Assembly: GCF_011319465.1 (NCBI RefSeq)
Contig: NZ_RCMB01000010.1
Location: 24,999-88,998, forward strand
Direction of reading: 5' to 3'
Length of the DNA: 64,000 nt
From: Candidatus Nitrosotalea sp. TS
Lineage (GTDB): Archaea; Thermoproteota; Nitrososphaeria; Nitrososphaerales; Nitrosopumilaceae
The notes beneath the pieces were generated by a model. It made no database searches. It was not told the origin of the DNA and saw only the letters and a list, made by a program, of their open reading frames with translations. The first letter of the stretch is position 1; each line of letters starts with the position of its first letter. Positions 19,800 to 29,253 of the stretch are shown in pieces. The position numbers were made by a program, and so were the translations under genes.

Positions 19800-21105
19800 A
19801 TGATGAATAAACGATACAGTATACTGTCCATTGTTGCAGTAGTAGCAGTGGCCAGCGTTCTGTTCGGTAGCACATATTCAAACACACAGGTAGTGTCTGG
19901 TAGCGCACAAAGCGTTTCACCAGCTACAATTGACAAAGTCACACCACAGACAATTGATTCTGTCACTGCAAAAGATGTGCAGAACGCAGGTGGTCTGGGA
20001 TTCAATATGGTCGGAGCGGATGCAATTCCACTAGATCAAGTTGCAGTATGAAAAGGCAGCTGGTCGAACCGTTCATGAAGTTACCCTGACCGCACAAAGC
20101 GTAGATCTGCCAATTCCTGGCGGACAGATGTATCATGCAATGACCTTTGACGGTCAAGTTCCTGGTCCAACAATTAGAGTAACACAAGGCGATGTAATCG
20201 AAGTTACACTAAACGTACCATCAACTGAGAAGACAGGTCACAGCCTTGATAATCACGCCGGTCAACTCTCTGCAGTGCCAAACTTTTTGGCTGTGATGCC
20301 AGGCAAGTCAAACACATACGCATTCATTGCAAACTATCCAGGGGCCTTCAAGTATCACTGTGAAGGTGTAAATGTCATTGGAATGGACCAACATGTTCTT
20401 TCCGGAATGTACGGAATGGTTATAGTTGATCCACTCAATGGATATCACAAACTCCTGATAACGAGAACTGCAACACAAGGCGGACATGTCGTACTAAACA
20501 ATACTTTAGTTGACCCCGCTGCATACGAGTTCACTTTGCAATTCAACCAACTATACCTCAATTCGGACGGATCTTACAACCAAGCCTACATGTTCTTACA
20601 CAATACAACTTGGACTGTAATCAACGGCAAGCCATTTGGCTATGATCCAGTCGTAACAAAGGTATGGAAGGGTGCCGGCGGTCAAAATGAAGCTGCCCCG
20701 TTAATTCTACCAGTTGGCCAACACATACGATACTTCGTAGTGAACCAGGGTAACATGCCGTTATTCTTCCACATTGTGGGAGGACAGATGGACAGAGTTA
20801 CACAAGGTAACATGGTACAAGCAATGGGCACTCAGACATGGCTTATTGGTGGTTCACAAGATGCAATCATCGATGTAGTCTATGACCAACCAGGAGCATA
20901 TGTGATAGTCAATCATGACTATGCTGCAATCTTCAGTGGTGCAGCTGCAGTCCAGCTAGCTCAGGCAAGTCCAGCTCCAAATCCATCGGATGCTGTACCT
21001 CCAGTCTCGAGCCTACCTGACACAAGCATTGCACAGAAGACATTTGTCCACTGTGAATGCACAAACGATCGTGCTGCCCAACTAGGAAACATGACAGGAC
21101 AGTAA
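19800..21105 (+). CDS. nirK: Copper-containing nitrite reductase NirK-type multicopper protein (one frameshift)
   Basis: Two-cupredoxin-domain enzyme secreted to the outside of the cell. Signal peptide YSILSIVAVVAVASVLFGS. Copper ligands visible: HSLDNHAG (about 20239-20262), YHCEGVNVIGMDQHVLSGMYG (type 1 site, about 20353) and LFFHIVGG (type 2 site in domain 2, about 20764). NirK is near-universal and highly expressed in ammonia-oxidising archaea. The frame changes near 20045, between signal region and first domain. The last 25 residues contain CEC after VH, an unusual Cys-x-Cys tail. Downstream, a T-rich stretch at 21120-21137 may terminate transcription. Confidence 0.9.
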
Positions 21106-21118
21106 GTCCATTAATCCC

Positions 21119-21138
21119 AACTTTTTCCTTTTTTATTC
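21119..21138 (+). terminator. Oligo-T stretch after nirK
   Basis: ACTTTTTCCTTTTTTATT follows the nirK stop by about 15 bp. Archaeal polymerase terminates at runs of T, so this is a plausible terminator. Confidence 0.4.
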
Positions 21139-21180
21139 TAGTACCACACAATTATATTCTGTAAATAGTGGTTTTCTTGC

Positions 21181-22113
21181 ATGAGCATGAATCAAACAGT
21201 TCTCATCTGTGATCAAGTTGATAAAATATTAAATGAAATTTTACAAAAAAATGGCTTGAAGGTTACATACGAACCGGAAATTATGCCAGATCAGATAAAG
21301 GAAAAGATCGGCAACTATGAAATTGTCATAGTACGAAGCAGAACCAAGCTAACAAAAGATTTGATTGAAAAAGCAGACAAGTGCAAAATAATTGCACGGG
21401 TTGGAGTGGGCCTTGACAATATCGATGTTGATGCTGCAAAGGCAAAGGGCATCCGGGTCATCAACGCAGTGGAAGGCGCAATGAATGCAGTAGCTGAGCT
21501 TGTCCTGGGGTTAATGCTATCTCTTGCAAGGGAGATGCCAAGAGCAGACCGCGAGATACGAAATGGCAAATGGTTAAAGAAAGAATTGATGGGCAGTGAA
21601 CTTTCAGGAAAATATCTTGGTGTAGTAGGACTGGGCAATATTGGAAAGAAACTTGCAAGACACGCAAAGGCCCTTAACATGAATATCATTGGATATGATG
21701 TGATCCCAATACCCGACGAGTTTTCAAGGGAAGTGGGGCTTGTCAAGGCAGATCTTGACACATTGTTGTCAAGTGCAGACTACATCTCATTTCACGTGCC
21801 GTTTACTCCAGAGACACATCATCTTGTAAATGCGCAAAGACTGTCAACCATGAAAAAGACCACATACATCATCAATACATCCCGTGGTGAGATAATTGAC
21901 GAAGATGCCCTTTACAATGCATTAAAGGAAGGAAAGATTGCAGGGGCGGCACTAGATGTCTTTGAGAAAGAACCTGCTGTTGGAAACAAGCTTGCCACTT
22001 TGCCAAATGTAATCTGCACACCTCACATAGGAGCCCAGACAAGAGAAGCTCAGGCTTTAGCTGCAAATGTTATAGCAGAAAAGATAATAATGATTCTTCG
22101 TGGCGTAATCTAG
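21181..22113 (+). CDS. D-2-hydroxyacid dehydrogenase, SerA-like (short form)
   Basis: NAD-dependent dehydrogenase, probably D-3-phosphoglycerate dehydrogenase for serine synthesis. 310 aa, intact. NAD-binding motif VVGLGNIGKKLAR (residues 148-160), catalytic Arg in NTSRGEIIDE and His in CTPHIGAQTREA. It lacks the C-terminal ACT regulatory domain of long SerA forms. ATG 21181 is taken; a second ATG two codons later is equally possible. The next gene starts 3 bp after the stop. Confidence 0.8.
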   Translation: MSMNQTVLICDQVDKILNEILQKNGLKVTYEPEIMPDQIKEKIGNYEIVIVRSRTKLTKDLIEKADKCKIIARVGVGLDNIDVDAAKAKGIRVINAVEGAMNAVAELVLGLMLSLAREMPRADREIRNGKWLKKELMGSELSGKYLGVVGLGNIGKKLARHAKALNMNIIGYDVIPIPDEFSREVGLVKADLDTLLSSADYISFHVPFTPETHHLVNAQRLSTMKKTTYIINTSRGEIIDEDALYNALKEGKIAGAALDVFEKEPAVGNKLATLPNVICTPHIGAQTREAQALAANVIAEKIIMILRGVI

Positions 22114-22115
22114 AC

Positions 22116-22857
22116 TTGGTACGCCTAGCACTCGTAGTGCCTGCATTATTCTTGGTATTTTCTTCACTATCGTCTGTCTTTGCAGACACAGGATCATTTC
22201 CAGTTGTTTTTGGCAATACGTATCAGATAAACTATAACGCAAACGGAGTAGTGATACAAGACATTGAGGTAAACCCGACATATGACGAGCTTACAGTGAC
22301 AGTGCAGGTGTCAAGCCCAAATGCATCCCTTGACCTGACAATACCGCGTGACCTTATTGATTCAAAGCAAGGAAACAACGACATTTCATTTATTGCCGTA
22401 GTTGACGGAACACTTGCAGATATGCAAGAAAAGACTCCTACTGCAACAACTAGAACCGTATCGCTACAGCTCACACCGGACAATAAACAAATTGAGATAA
22501 TTGGAACCTACATGGTAACACCTGTACAAAACGGAGGAGCAACTACTCCAGCACCGAAAACTACACCCACGCCACAGACGTATAACAACACTCCGCCTCC
22601 ACCAATACAATCTCCATATTCTGGCCCAAAAAATTCAACAATACCGCAACCTCCTACCTGAAACTCCAAAGCCACAACCAAACACAACCCCTGAAAATAC
22701 TCTACCTAGCACAAACATGACAGGAAGCATTGTTTTTACAATCCCCTATCTTCCAAACGGAACCATCAGTCTCAGTCCAATTGACTGTGCAGTGATTGGG
22801 GCAATAGCTATTGTTGTTATAATTGTAATTGCAAGCACTGCAAGAAAAAGAAAATAA
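22116..22857 (+). CDS. Secreted/anchored protein with Pro-Thr linker and C-terminal TM helix (one frameshift)
   Basis: TTG start, signal peptide (LALVVPALFLVFSSLSSVFA), a beta-rich domain of about 120 aa, then a low-complexity TTPAPKTTPTPQ/PPPP linker. The frame changes near 22660 and continues through PKPQPNTTPENTLPSTN to a transmembrane helix and ARKRK at the C terminus. This is the design of a surface protein held by its C terminus. Function not recognised. The gene is 3 bp from the dehydrogenase, but a functional link is not evident. Confidence 0.65.
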
Positions 22858-22869
22858 GATTGTAAAGAA

Positions 22870-23494
22870 CTAGACTATCATTATTTTTGATTCCAAAAGA
22901 TACTGTACTACATGCCCGAAATCATTGTCTGAAATGGAACCGTTTGACCACCAGAGTGCATCATTTTTGAACCATGATGGAATAGCAGTCATGTTTTGGT
23001 CGTGGTAATCATCTATCTTGATTGTACCTGATTTAACAAGATAGAAAATATTTTCTCCAAATAATCTGTCAGATGTCTGGTTCTGAACCCATGAGCTTGC
23101 TACCTCTTTGAACTGTGGGGGAATTACGATATCTCCAGAGTCAACTATCTGAAAACTTGCGATAGCACTTGCTCCGGACATATTGAACCTTCAAAAAGTA
23201 AGTTCCGGTAGCATATGTTGTCCTATAAAATGGAAATGGGGCAGTAAAGTTTGAGGTTGGTTTTGTAATTATCATTGGGATAGGACCTGATGATTGGTTT
23301 GACTGGTCTATTATCTCTAAAACCGCGTTGCTCCCAGTAACATTTGACACTGTAACCAAAAAAGAGAGATTCTCTCCATATGTGTAAACTGGCTTGCTTG
23401 TGGAAATTGAGATCTGGGTTAATCCATGTGACTCGCTAATGGATCCAACAATCAGTAGTCCGGTTGCAAGCAAAAAGATAGTTGCAAATTTCAT
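22870..23494 (-). CDS. Secreted protein with tandem W-x5-WW-type domains (one frameshift)
   Basis: Signal peptide (FATIFLLATGLLIVGSISESHG), a beta-sandwich segment starting ISISTSKPVYTYGENL (resembling archaeal surface beta-domains), and after a frame change near 23190 two related C-terminal units: PPQFKEVASSWVQNQTSDRLF and IPSWFKNDALWWSNGSISDNDF followed by YLLESKIM. This WFK..WW..G.I.D.DF unit recurs in many thaumarchaeal secreted proteins; its function is unknown to me. Converges on the previous gene with a 12-bp gap. Confidence 0.65.
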
Positions 23495-23594
23495 AAGATC
23501 TGCAACAATTCAATTTCATAATAGGGTTTTGAAGCTTGGCATGCATGGGTTGTTCTAACAGAATATTAAGGGGGAATTTAGTAGTGCCGAGTAT

Positions 23595-24053
23595 ATGGCA
23601 GGTCATCAGGATCAGGTATGGCTCAAGATGTGGAAAGAAAATTCACCCGAGCTTAGAGCTAAAGCCGTAGAATGGAGAAGAGAGCACGCCTTGGAAAGAA
23701 TTGACAGGCCAAGCAGGTTGCAAAAGGCAAGACAACTTGGATACAAGGCAAAGCAGGGTATAGCAGTAGTAAGAATGCGTGTGGGTAGAGGAAACATGCG
23801 CAAAAAGAGACCTGTTGCAGGAAGAAGGCCAAAACACCTCGGTGTACTGCGAATCAAGCCTGCACTTAGCATGCAAAGAGTTGCAGAGCGTAGAGTTTTA
23901 GAAAGATTTCCAAACATGAAACTTCTCGGTTCATACTATCTTTACCAAGACGGTATCTATCTATGGTATGAGGTCATACTGGCTGATCCATCGCACCCAA
24001 GAATATCTACCGATAGAGAAATGCGCGGCAAAATTTCTGGTTTGAAAAATTGA
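23595..24053 (+). CDS. rpl15e: Ribosomal protein L15e
   Basis: 152-aa basic protein of the large subunit, archaeal/eukaryotic family. Recognised by KARQLGYKAKQGIAVVR, RVGRGNMRKKRPVAGRRPKHLG and ..MKLLGSYYLYQDG. Intact. Slightly shorter than typical L15e (about 190 aa), as in several archaea. The next gene starts at a TTG overlapping its TGA. Confidence 0.93.
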   Translation: MAGHQDQVWLKMWKENSPELRAKAVEWRREHALERIDRPSRLQKARQLGYKAKQGIAVVRMRVGRGNMRKKRPVAGRRPKHLGVLRIKPALSMQRVAERRVLERFPNMKLLGSYYLYQDGIYLWYEVILADPSHPRISTDREMRGKISGLKN

Positions 24054-24556
24054 AGACAGAACTTCTCCTAACCCTTGTACTTGTCCTAGTAGCATCATCC
24101 GTCTTATTTTCAACACAGGCCTTGGGTCAGATACAGTTTAAGAATCTCAACCACCCTGGGATAAAATGGGCCTGGCCAATTCATGCAAACCAGTATATCT
24201 TTACAGTAAACACTACCTCAAACTATGATATGCAAAATGTTACGTTTAACAATGGTACCAAGACGCTGACATTTTTTGGCAACAGCTCCCACACTGGAAA
24301 CATTGCCGAAATAGAGATACCAACCAACCTAATTGGAGGAAACTATACTGTTTATCAGAACGGAACGCAACTTTATCCAATTGTACTGAAGAACGCAAAT
24401 CTCACCACTGTAATCTTGAAATTCAACCAAAGTGGTAAGGTGGAAACTAACATAACAGGAACAACATACCTGCCAGAGTTTTCAGGAATTGCCCCGATGA
24501 TAATGATGGCATCTTTTGCAATCTTGTTTCTTACTGTGAGATACCGCAAGATCTAA
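24050..24556 (+). CDS. Small secreted/anchored protein of unknown function
   Basis: 168 aa with a signal peptide (ELLLTLVLVLVASSVLFSTQALG) and a C-terminal membrane helix (PMIMMASFAILFLTV) followed by RYRKI. The exported part is rich in Asn and Thr, with NxT/S sequons, as in glycosylated archaeal surface proteins. TTG start overlapping the L15e stop suggests read-through transcription. No family recognised. Confidence 0.6.
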   Translation: MKTELLLTLVLVLVASSVLFSTQALGQIQFKNLNHPGIKWAWPIHANQYIFTVNTTSNYDMQNVTFNNGTKTLTFFGNSSHTGNIAEIEIPTNLIGGNYTVYQNGTQLYPIVLKNANLTTVILKFNQSGKVETNITGTTYLPEFSGIAPMIMMASFAILFLTVRYRKI

Positions 24557-24567
24557 GATTACAAAAT

Positions 24568-25260
24568 CTAGTAGAATCCATTGTTATAGTCTTCCCACAT
24601 GTTAGAGCGTGTGGTAAACTTGTTTATCTGATAAAATATTCCACCCACTATTCCTGCTTGATAGCATGCATACAGGTACACTTGTGAGTGTGTTGGGTCG
24701 CTATGTGTCAGACTCAGTGCAATCATTGTAAAGAAAATATATGTTCCAACAAATGTGAAGACCCTGCTTAGGAAACCATCCATTCCAACTATGCGCTTGG
24801 TAGCAGCCGCCATCATTGTAATGCTTGACACTATAAGAAATGTCAATCCACCGTTTGCCTGGACAAACTCGTTTATCCATTTCATCACTCCTTCTTTTAA
24901 AATAGAATCCTGTGGGGGATGAGCTCCTCCATGAAGCGCAAATGAGACTGATGTAAATATTGAGCCCATCATGAATATGAACAAAAATATCTTGATTATT
25001 CCTCTCCTGATTGGACTACGTGGTGCTGTAGGGGACATTACGCGCTCTGCCATCTTGACCCCATAAAGCAGACCTATGAGAAAAGATGGAATGAACATCA
25101 AATCTATAATTATTGGCGACTGTATGATGGCCTGGTTAATGGCGGTACCACAGACCAAGGAAATTAGCATCGAAAGTGCGACTGCTCCGGCAAAGATGCT
25201 GATATCTATCCAGCTTCTCTTGTGTCTGAGCTCAAATATGTCAGGTCCCCACTCGTCCAA
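24568..25260 (-). CDS. Polytopic membrane protein of unknown function
   Basis: 230 aa with about six hydrophobic helices (for example ISIFAGAVALSMLISLVCG, IIKIFLFIFMMGSIFTSVSF and FTFVGTYIFFTMIAL). Intact. It converges on the preceding gene. I do not recognise the family; charge distribution gives no clue to substrate. Confidence 0.6.
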   Translation of the reverse strand: MDEWGPDIFELRHKRSWIDISIFAGAVALSMLISLVCGTAINQAIIQSPIIIDLMFIPSFLIGLLYGVKMAERVMSPTAPRSPIRRGIIKIFLFIFMMGSIFTSVSFALHGGAHPPQDSILKEGVMKWINEFVQANGGLTFLIVSSITMMAAATKRIVGMDGFLSRVFTFVGTYIFFTMIALSLTHSDPTHSQVYLYACYQAGIVGGIFYQINKFTTRSNMWEDYNNGFY

Positions 25261-25431
25261 TCCGAGATTTCCTTTATGAGAGATAATTAAAGAAGGAAAT
25301 CCAAATGATTTTGCCTATTTTATCAACTCATTTTAGGTTCTATTGAGGCAGACATTCTTTGCAGCCTTTTTGCTCTTATTTGGATTTGCCAAGATTATTA
25401 TCGCTTGATAACAGTAAAGGTGTGATCCAAA

Positions 25432-25713
25432 ATGCCAGCAACCATGATAATTATAATTGGCGTTGCAATTGCCGCAATTGCCATAGCATACTTTTACAAG
25501 AGGAAAATAGGAATTCCATTGATAGGCATAGGTGCAGTCATTGCCGCCTTTGGCGTTATATTCTTTTTACAAGGAAACTCTATCGTAGGACCACATTCGT
25601 CTTTTATGTACTCTAATCCAAAATGGATTGTAAACGGCGGAGTGATAGCTGCTGCAGGTGTAGGGCTTATTGCATTTGGAGTCGGAATTAGCTTACGACG
25701 CCTAAGGTCATAG
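25432..25713 (+). CDS. Small membrane protein, three TM helices
   Basis: 93 aa: TMIIIIGVAIAAIAIAYFY, PLIGIGAVIAAFGVIFFL and NGGVIAAAGVGLIAFGVGI are membrane helices separated by short loops. ATG 25432 lies after a possible GTGATCC leader. The 3' end overlaps the convergent Lrp-type domain gene by 26 bp. Function unknown. Confidence 0.5.
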   Translation: MPATMIIIIGVAIAAIAIAYFYKRKIGIPLIGIGAVIAAFGVIFFLQGNSIVGPHSSFMYSNPKWIVNGGVIAAAGVGLIAFGVGISLRRLRS

Positions 25714-25918
25714 TCGACCTGACTTTTTCCATCTTTCTTATCTTCTTTGTAATCAGGTTATCCAACTGGACATCAGTGCTTGCTTCTGCCTCAACAACAA
25801 TGTCATAATCGCCATAGACAACTCTTGCATCTTTTACTCTGTCCATGTGTTTTATCTTCTCTACTATCTCGCCTTCTGCGCCAAGCTCGCAGCCAATCAA
25901 TATGTATGCTTTTTCCAT
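25688..25918 (-). CDS. Stand-alone Lrp/AsnC ligand-binding (RAM) domain protein
   Basis: 76 aa consisting only of the effector-binding/oligomerisation domain of Lrp/AsnC regulators: AYILIGCELGAEGEIVEKI, VKDARVVYGDYDIVVEAEA and a final VRSTMTLGVV. There is no helix-turn-helix. Single-domain RAM proteins may sense amino acids and combine with full-length regulators. An AT-rich stretch precedes the start. Confidence 0.8.
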   Translation of the reverse strand: MEKAYILIGCELGAEGEIVEKIKHMDRVKDARVVYGDYDIVVEAEASTDVQLDNLITKKIRKMEKVRSTMTLGVVS

Positions 25919-26130
25919 GGTATTATAACAAAATACAGCTTTAAAATCTTACTTGAAATTGGCTGGATCTTTTGTTCTTGATGAAAATTTGCAAAACTGG
26001 ATTGATTTGTTATGTTTTATTGCACATTGGGAATTGATTCTAGAGACATTAGAAATGTTGCATAGTTGTTCGTAAACTACCTTAAATCCTTGTCTAGAGT
26101 TTTTAAATGACCATATATCTAACAAGCCAT

Positions 26131-26397
26131 ATGGGACTTTTTGGTAAAACAAAACAAAAAGACGAGAATGTGGAAAAACTCAGGGCTATATTTGACAGGT
26201 TTGAGTATCCTCATCTTGAAAAACTATGTGTTGATGTAATAAAAAAATCGCCAAAATCCCCGGGTGGAGAACATCCAGAAAGGATACAGTATCTAGAATT
26301 TATCTGGGAGCAATACAAGAAAGGCGTAATGACTTTTCAGCAAGTCGAGGATTTTGCAGTAGCTCAGCAAATCATACCGAAAAATTTCTTTGAATAA
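26131..26397 (+). CDS. Conserved hypothetical cytoplasmic protein
   Basis: 88 aa from ATG 26131 (MGLFGKTKQKDE..); an upstream in-frame ATG at 26107 adds eight unlikely residues. Predicted mostly helical, charged, no membrane segment. The segment EHPERIQYLEFIWEQYKKG is well formed, and composition matches neighbours. Family not recognised. Confidence 0.55.
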   Translation: MGLFGKTKQKDENVEKLRAIFDRFEYPHLEKLCVDVIKKSPKSPGGEHPERIQYLEFIWEQYKKGVMTFQQVEDFAVAQQIIPKNFFE

Positions 26398-26401
26398 TTT
26401 T

Positions 26402-27891
26402 CTAATTGGTAATCTGCAAAGTCTTGAGAAGATTTGTTTTAAGATCATATACCCGTATCAAATGATTGTTAGTGTCCGAGATGTACAGCATATCTTTGTA
26501 CCACTTGACATCGCTTGGCTCGTATAGTCCAAGAGAGTCACAACCTGGGTCATCAAGTCTGCAAATTCCAGTCGAGTCTTCTTTTCCAATCATTGTTGTC
26601 ACGGTTTCACTTTTCAGGTCTATGACTCTCAATGCAGAGTTGTATGTATCTGCGACAAAAACTTGGTTTTGTGTTGCACATAATCCAAGCGGGTGCTGGA
26701 AGAGTGCACCATTAGTACGACCATCCTTGTGTCCAAAGGAAAAAAGTCCCTGTCCAACAATTGTTCTGACATAACCTGACTTGAGGTCTATCTCACGAAC
26801 TGATGAAGTCTCGCTGTCTGCAAAATATAGTATGTCGCCTGAAATTGAAAGGCCGCTTGGCTGGGCAAGCTGCGCCCTCATCCTATTCCCATCTATGATG
26901 TTTTCATAACCATTTCCTGCAAAGGGGGATACCATGTCTGTCTTTGTGTCATATACCCATATCTGGTGGTTTCCTGCCATGGCAATGAAAATGAAATTGT
27001 CCTTTGCCGCCACATCCCAAGGCGAAGAAAGTGCAGTTTCCTTTCCTTTTCCGCCCATTGACATCCAAGGTCCCTGTTTTCCGGTACCAGCAACTGTGAT
27101 CACCTTGCCTGCAACGATGTCTATCTTTCGTATGGCGTGGTTTTCAGTATCGGCAACAAATATTGCATTATCATAAAAAACCAGTCCCTGAGGCCTAAAA
27201 AATGTGGCATCTAAAAAATTTCCGTCTCCCAGTCCTGCCTTTCCACTTCCGATGATTTTCTCAATCTTGCCTGCCATGTCTGTTATGATGATTCGGTTGT
27301 GGTTCGAGTCAGAGATTGCTATTTTGTCGTTTGATATTGATAATTTTCCAGGATAAGACAGAGTTGCCTTGTCTTGGAAACCCGATGAGTGATCTTGATT
27401 GGCACTTTGGCAAGACCTCCTCTTTTACCGTAATTTTCCAGTAAAACATCTATTGTATCTTGTATGACTTCTTTTTGGCCCTCGCCTGATTGTTTGTACA
27501 CTATGGTACCACTTGGGTCGATGATCACAATTGTAGGCCAGCCACTGACTTCGTATTTTTGCCAGACTGCCATCTGCCTGTCTACCAAAACGGGGTGTGA
27601 AATCTCGTATCTTCTCACTGCTTGCTCTATGTTGTCTCTGTCCTGTTCGTTGAAAAATTTTGCAGAATGAACGCCTATGAATACCACTGGTTTTCCCTCA
27701 TACCTTCTTTCAAGCTGGGCAAGTACCGGTAGAGTATGCATGCAGTTTATGCAGCAATATGTCCAAAAATCAAGGACAACCACGTGTCCTCTAAGCTTCT
27801 CAAGTGAGAGAGACTCACTTGAGTTTATCCAGTCAAAATTGGATGGAAACTCGGGAGCCTTTGTAACTCTGGTGTAAAAGTTGTCAAACAT
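26402..27891 (-). CDS. Thioredoxin-like plus NHL-propeller protein (NHLRC2-like, one frameshift)
   Basis: The N-terminal ~190 aa is a thioredoxin/TlpA fold (VVLDFWTYCCINCMHTLPVL with a CxxC-like CCINC, later SGWPTIVIIDPSG). After a frame change near 27330, at least five NHL blades follow (GLVFYDNAIFVADTENHAIRKID, LYFADSETSSVREID, VFVADTYNSALRVID and similar). This domain order matches NHLRC2. Start placed at MFDNFYTR (27891). Likely a redox or scaffold protein; no signal peptide is seen. Confidence 0.78.
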
Positions 27892-28049
27892 GCTTGCATG
27901 TCGTAACAATGACAATAAAAATTATTACTGAAATTCTAGATATGAAGCAGATGTTATCAAAATATGCTGTCTTTTTATTTTCAAACTTGAATTGACTATG
28001 CAAATTAAGTCTTGTTCTCCAATGCCTGTGTTGGTTCTCTGAAAGATGT

Positions 28050-29249
28050 TTAGAAACCTGCCGCAACAGGATCAGATGGTTTGATTATCTCCCTTAGCAA
28101 CATGGTCGCATACGAGCCCCTTGAAAGTGTGAAACTTACATACGGCGAGTTTACTGCAAAGTCTCTGCAGATCATGACGACATGCCTGAATCCACCCTCT
28201 CCGCTTATTTCCTGCATCTCTTTTACAAAGAAATCCTTTGGATTCATCTGCTCTTCGCCAAGTATCTTTGATATCTGGTAATCAAACCTGTTTCTCTTTG
28301 AATACGAGTACCCGACAAGAGGCATTGCCAACTTTTGTCCTGGGTCGTTTTGATATCTGCCAAGGTTGTCATCCTTGTCATAGCATACATCATCTGCCTG
28401 TGGTGCAAACATGTTTTCTCCCATTTCGTATGCCATGCTGACAGTGCGATTGAAGATAAATGATTGATATGCTTCGACAAAAAATCTTCTCAGGGATATT
28501 GGTATTGCACGCAATGCCTTTAGCGCATCGCCATGTGCTATCATTTCTTTGAGTACTATTCTTTCAATGTCCATCTGTGGAGGAACATCGTCGAAGATCT
28601 TTTGATAGTTTGTTTTATCCTTGAGTGCCTCTCTGATCTTGTTATTTTCTGCAAAGTCATACTCTGATGTATATGAAAGCAGGACTTCAACGGCCAAGTC
28701 AAAGTTTCTCTGCAACAATGCCTTTCCTATGAGGTGCGATACTGCTCTTCTGCTGCCAAATCTCTGATATCCGTAAAAGTTTAGGATTTTTTCATGCTGG
28801 TCAAAACCTGAAATCTTTGTAAAATCCGCATCTTGTATATTTATCTTGAAGTGATTTCCAACCATGTCCTTTTTTGTAAGAGGTTTTTGAACATAGCCGA
28901 TTCTCTCAAGCGTGTACCTGTTTGTTGTAATATTTTCGTGGGCATGCGAGGAGTTCATGTCGCAAACAAACTGCTCAGTTGTGGCATTTGCATCCTTGAG
29001 TCCAAGTGCCTTTAACCGCAGGCCATGTTTGTTTAGTATGTCAGAGAGAGCATGATTTGTGTCAATTCCGGATTTTTTTAATCTAAAGACTGCATAGTTT
29101 CCAGACTGGGAAATCTTTGAAAGTGTTTTTTCGCGCAAGACTTCGGAGACAAAGAACTGGTCTTGGCTTGTTCGTATCTTTCCTCCCGTACCCAGTGTGT
29201 TGGTGCAATAGGTGGAAATTCCGATTAGGTCATCTAGTTTTGGGACCAC
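28050..29249 (-). CDS. truD: tRNA pseudouridine synthase TruD
   Basis: Makes pseudouridine 13 in tRNA. 399 aa, intact. Catalytic motif GLKDANATTEQ with Asp at residue 86, plus later family segments NFYGYQRFGSRRAVSH and PLVGYSYS, and the TRUD insertion domain in the middle. Followed after 4 bp of intergenic sequence by the Vgb-like gene upstream on the same strand. Confidence 0.9.
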   Translation of the reverse strand: MVPKLDDLIGISTYCTNTLGTGGKIRTSQDQFFVSEVLREKTLSKISQSGNYAVFRLKKSGIDTNHALSDILNKHGLRLKALGLKDANATTEQFVCDMNSSHAHENITTNRYTLERIGYVQKPLTKKDMVGNHFKINIQDADFTKISGFDQHEKILNFYGYQRFGSRRAVSHLIGKALLQRNFDLAVEVLLSYTSEYDFAENNKIREALKDKTNYQKIFDDVPPQMDIERIVLKEMIAHGDALKALRAIPISLRRFFVEAYQSFIFNRTVSMAYEMGENMFAPQADDVCYDKDDNLGRYQNDPGQKLAMPLVGYSYSKRNRFDYQISKILGEEQMNPKDFFVKEMQEISGEGGFRHVVMICRDFAVNSPYVSFTLSRGSYATMLLREIIKPSDPVAAGF

Positions 29250-29253
29250 TTCT

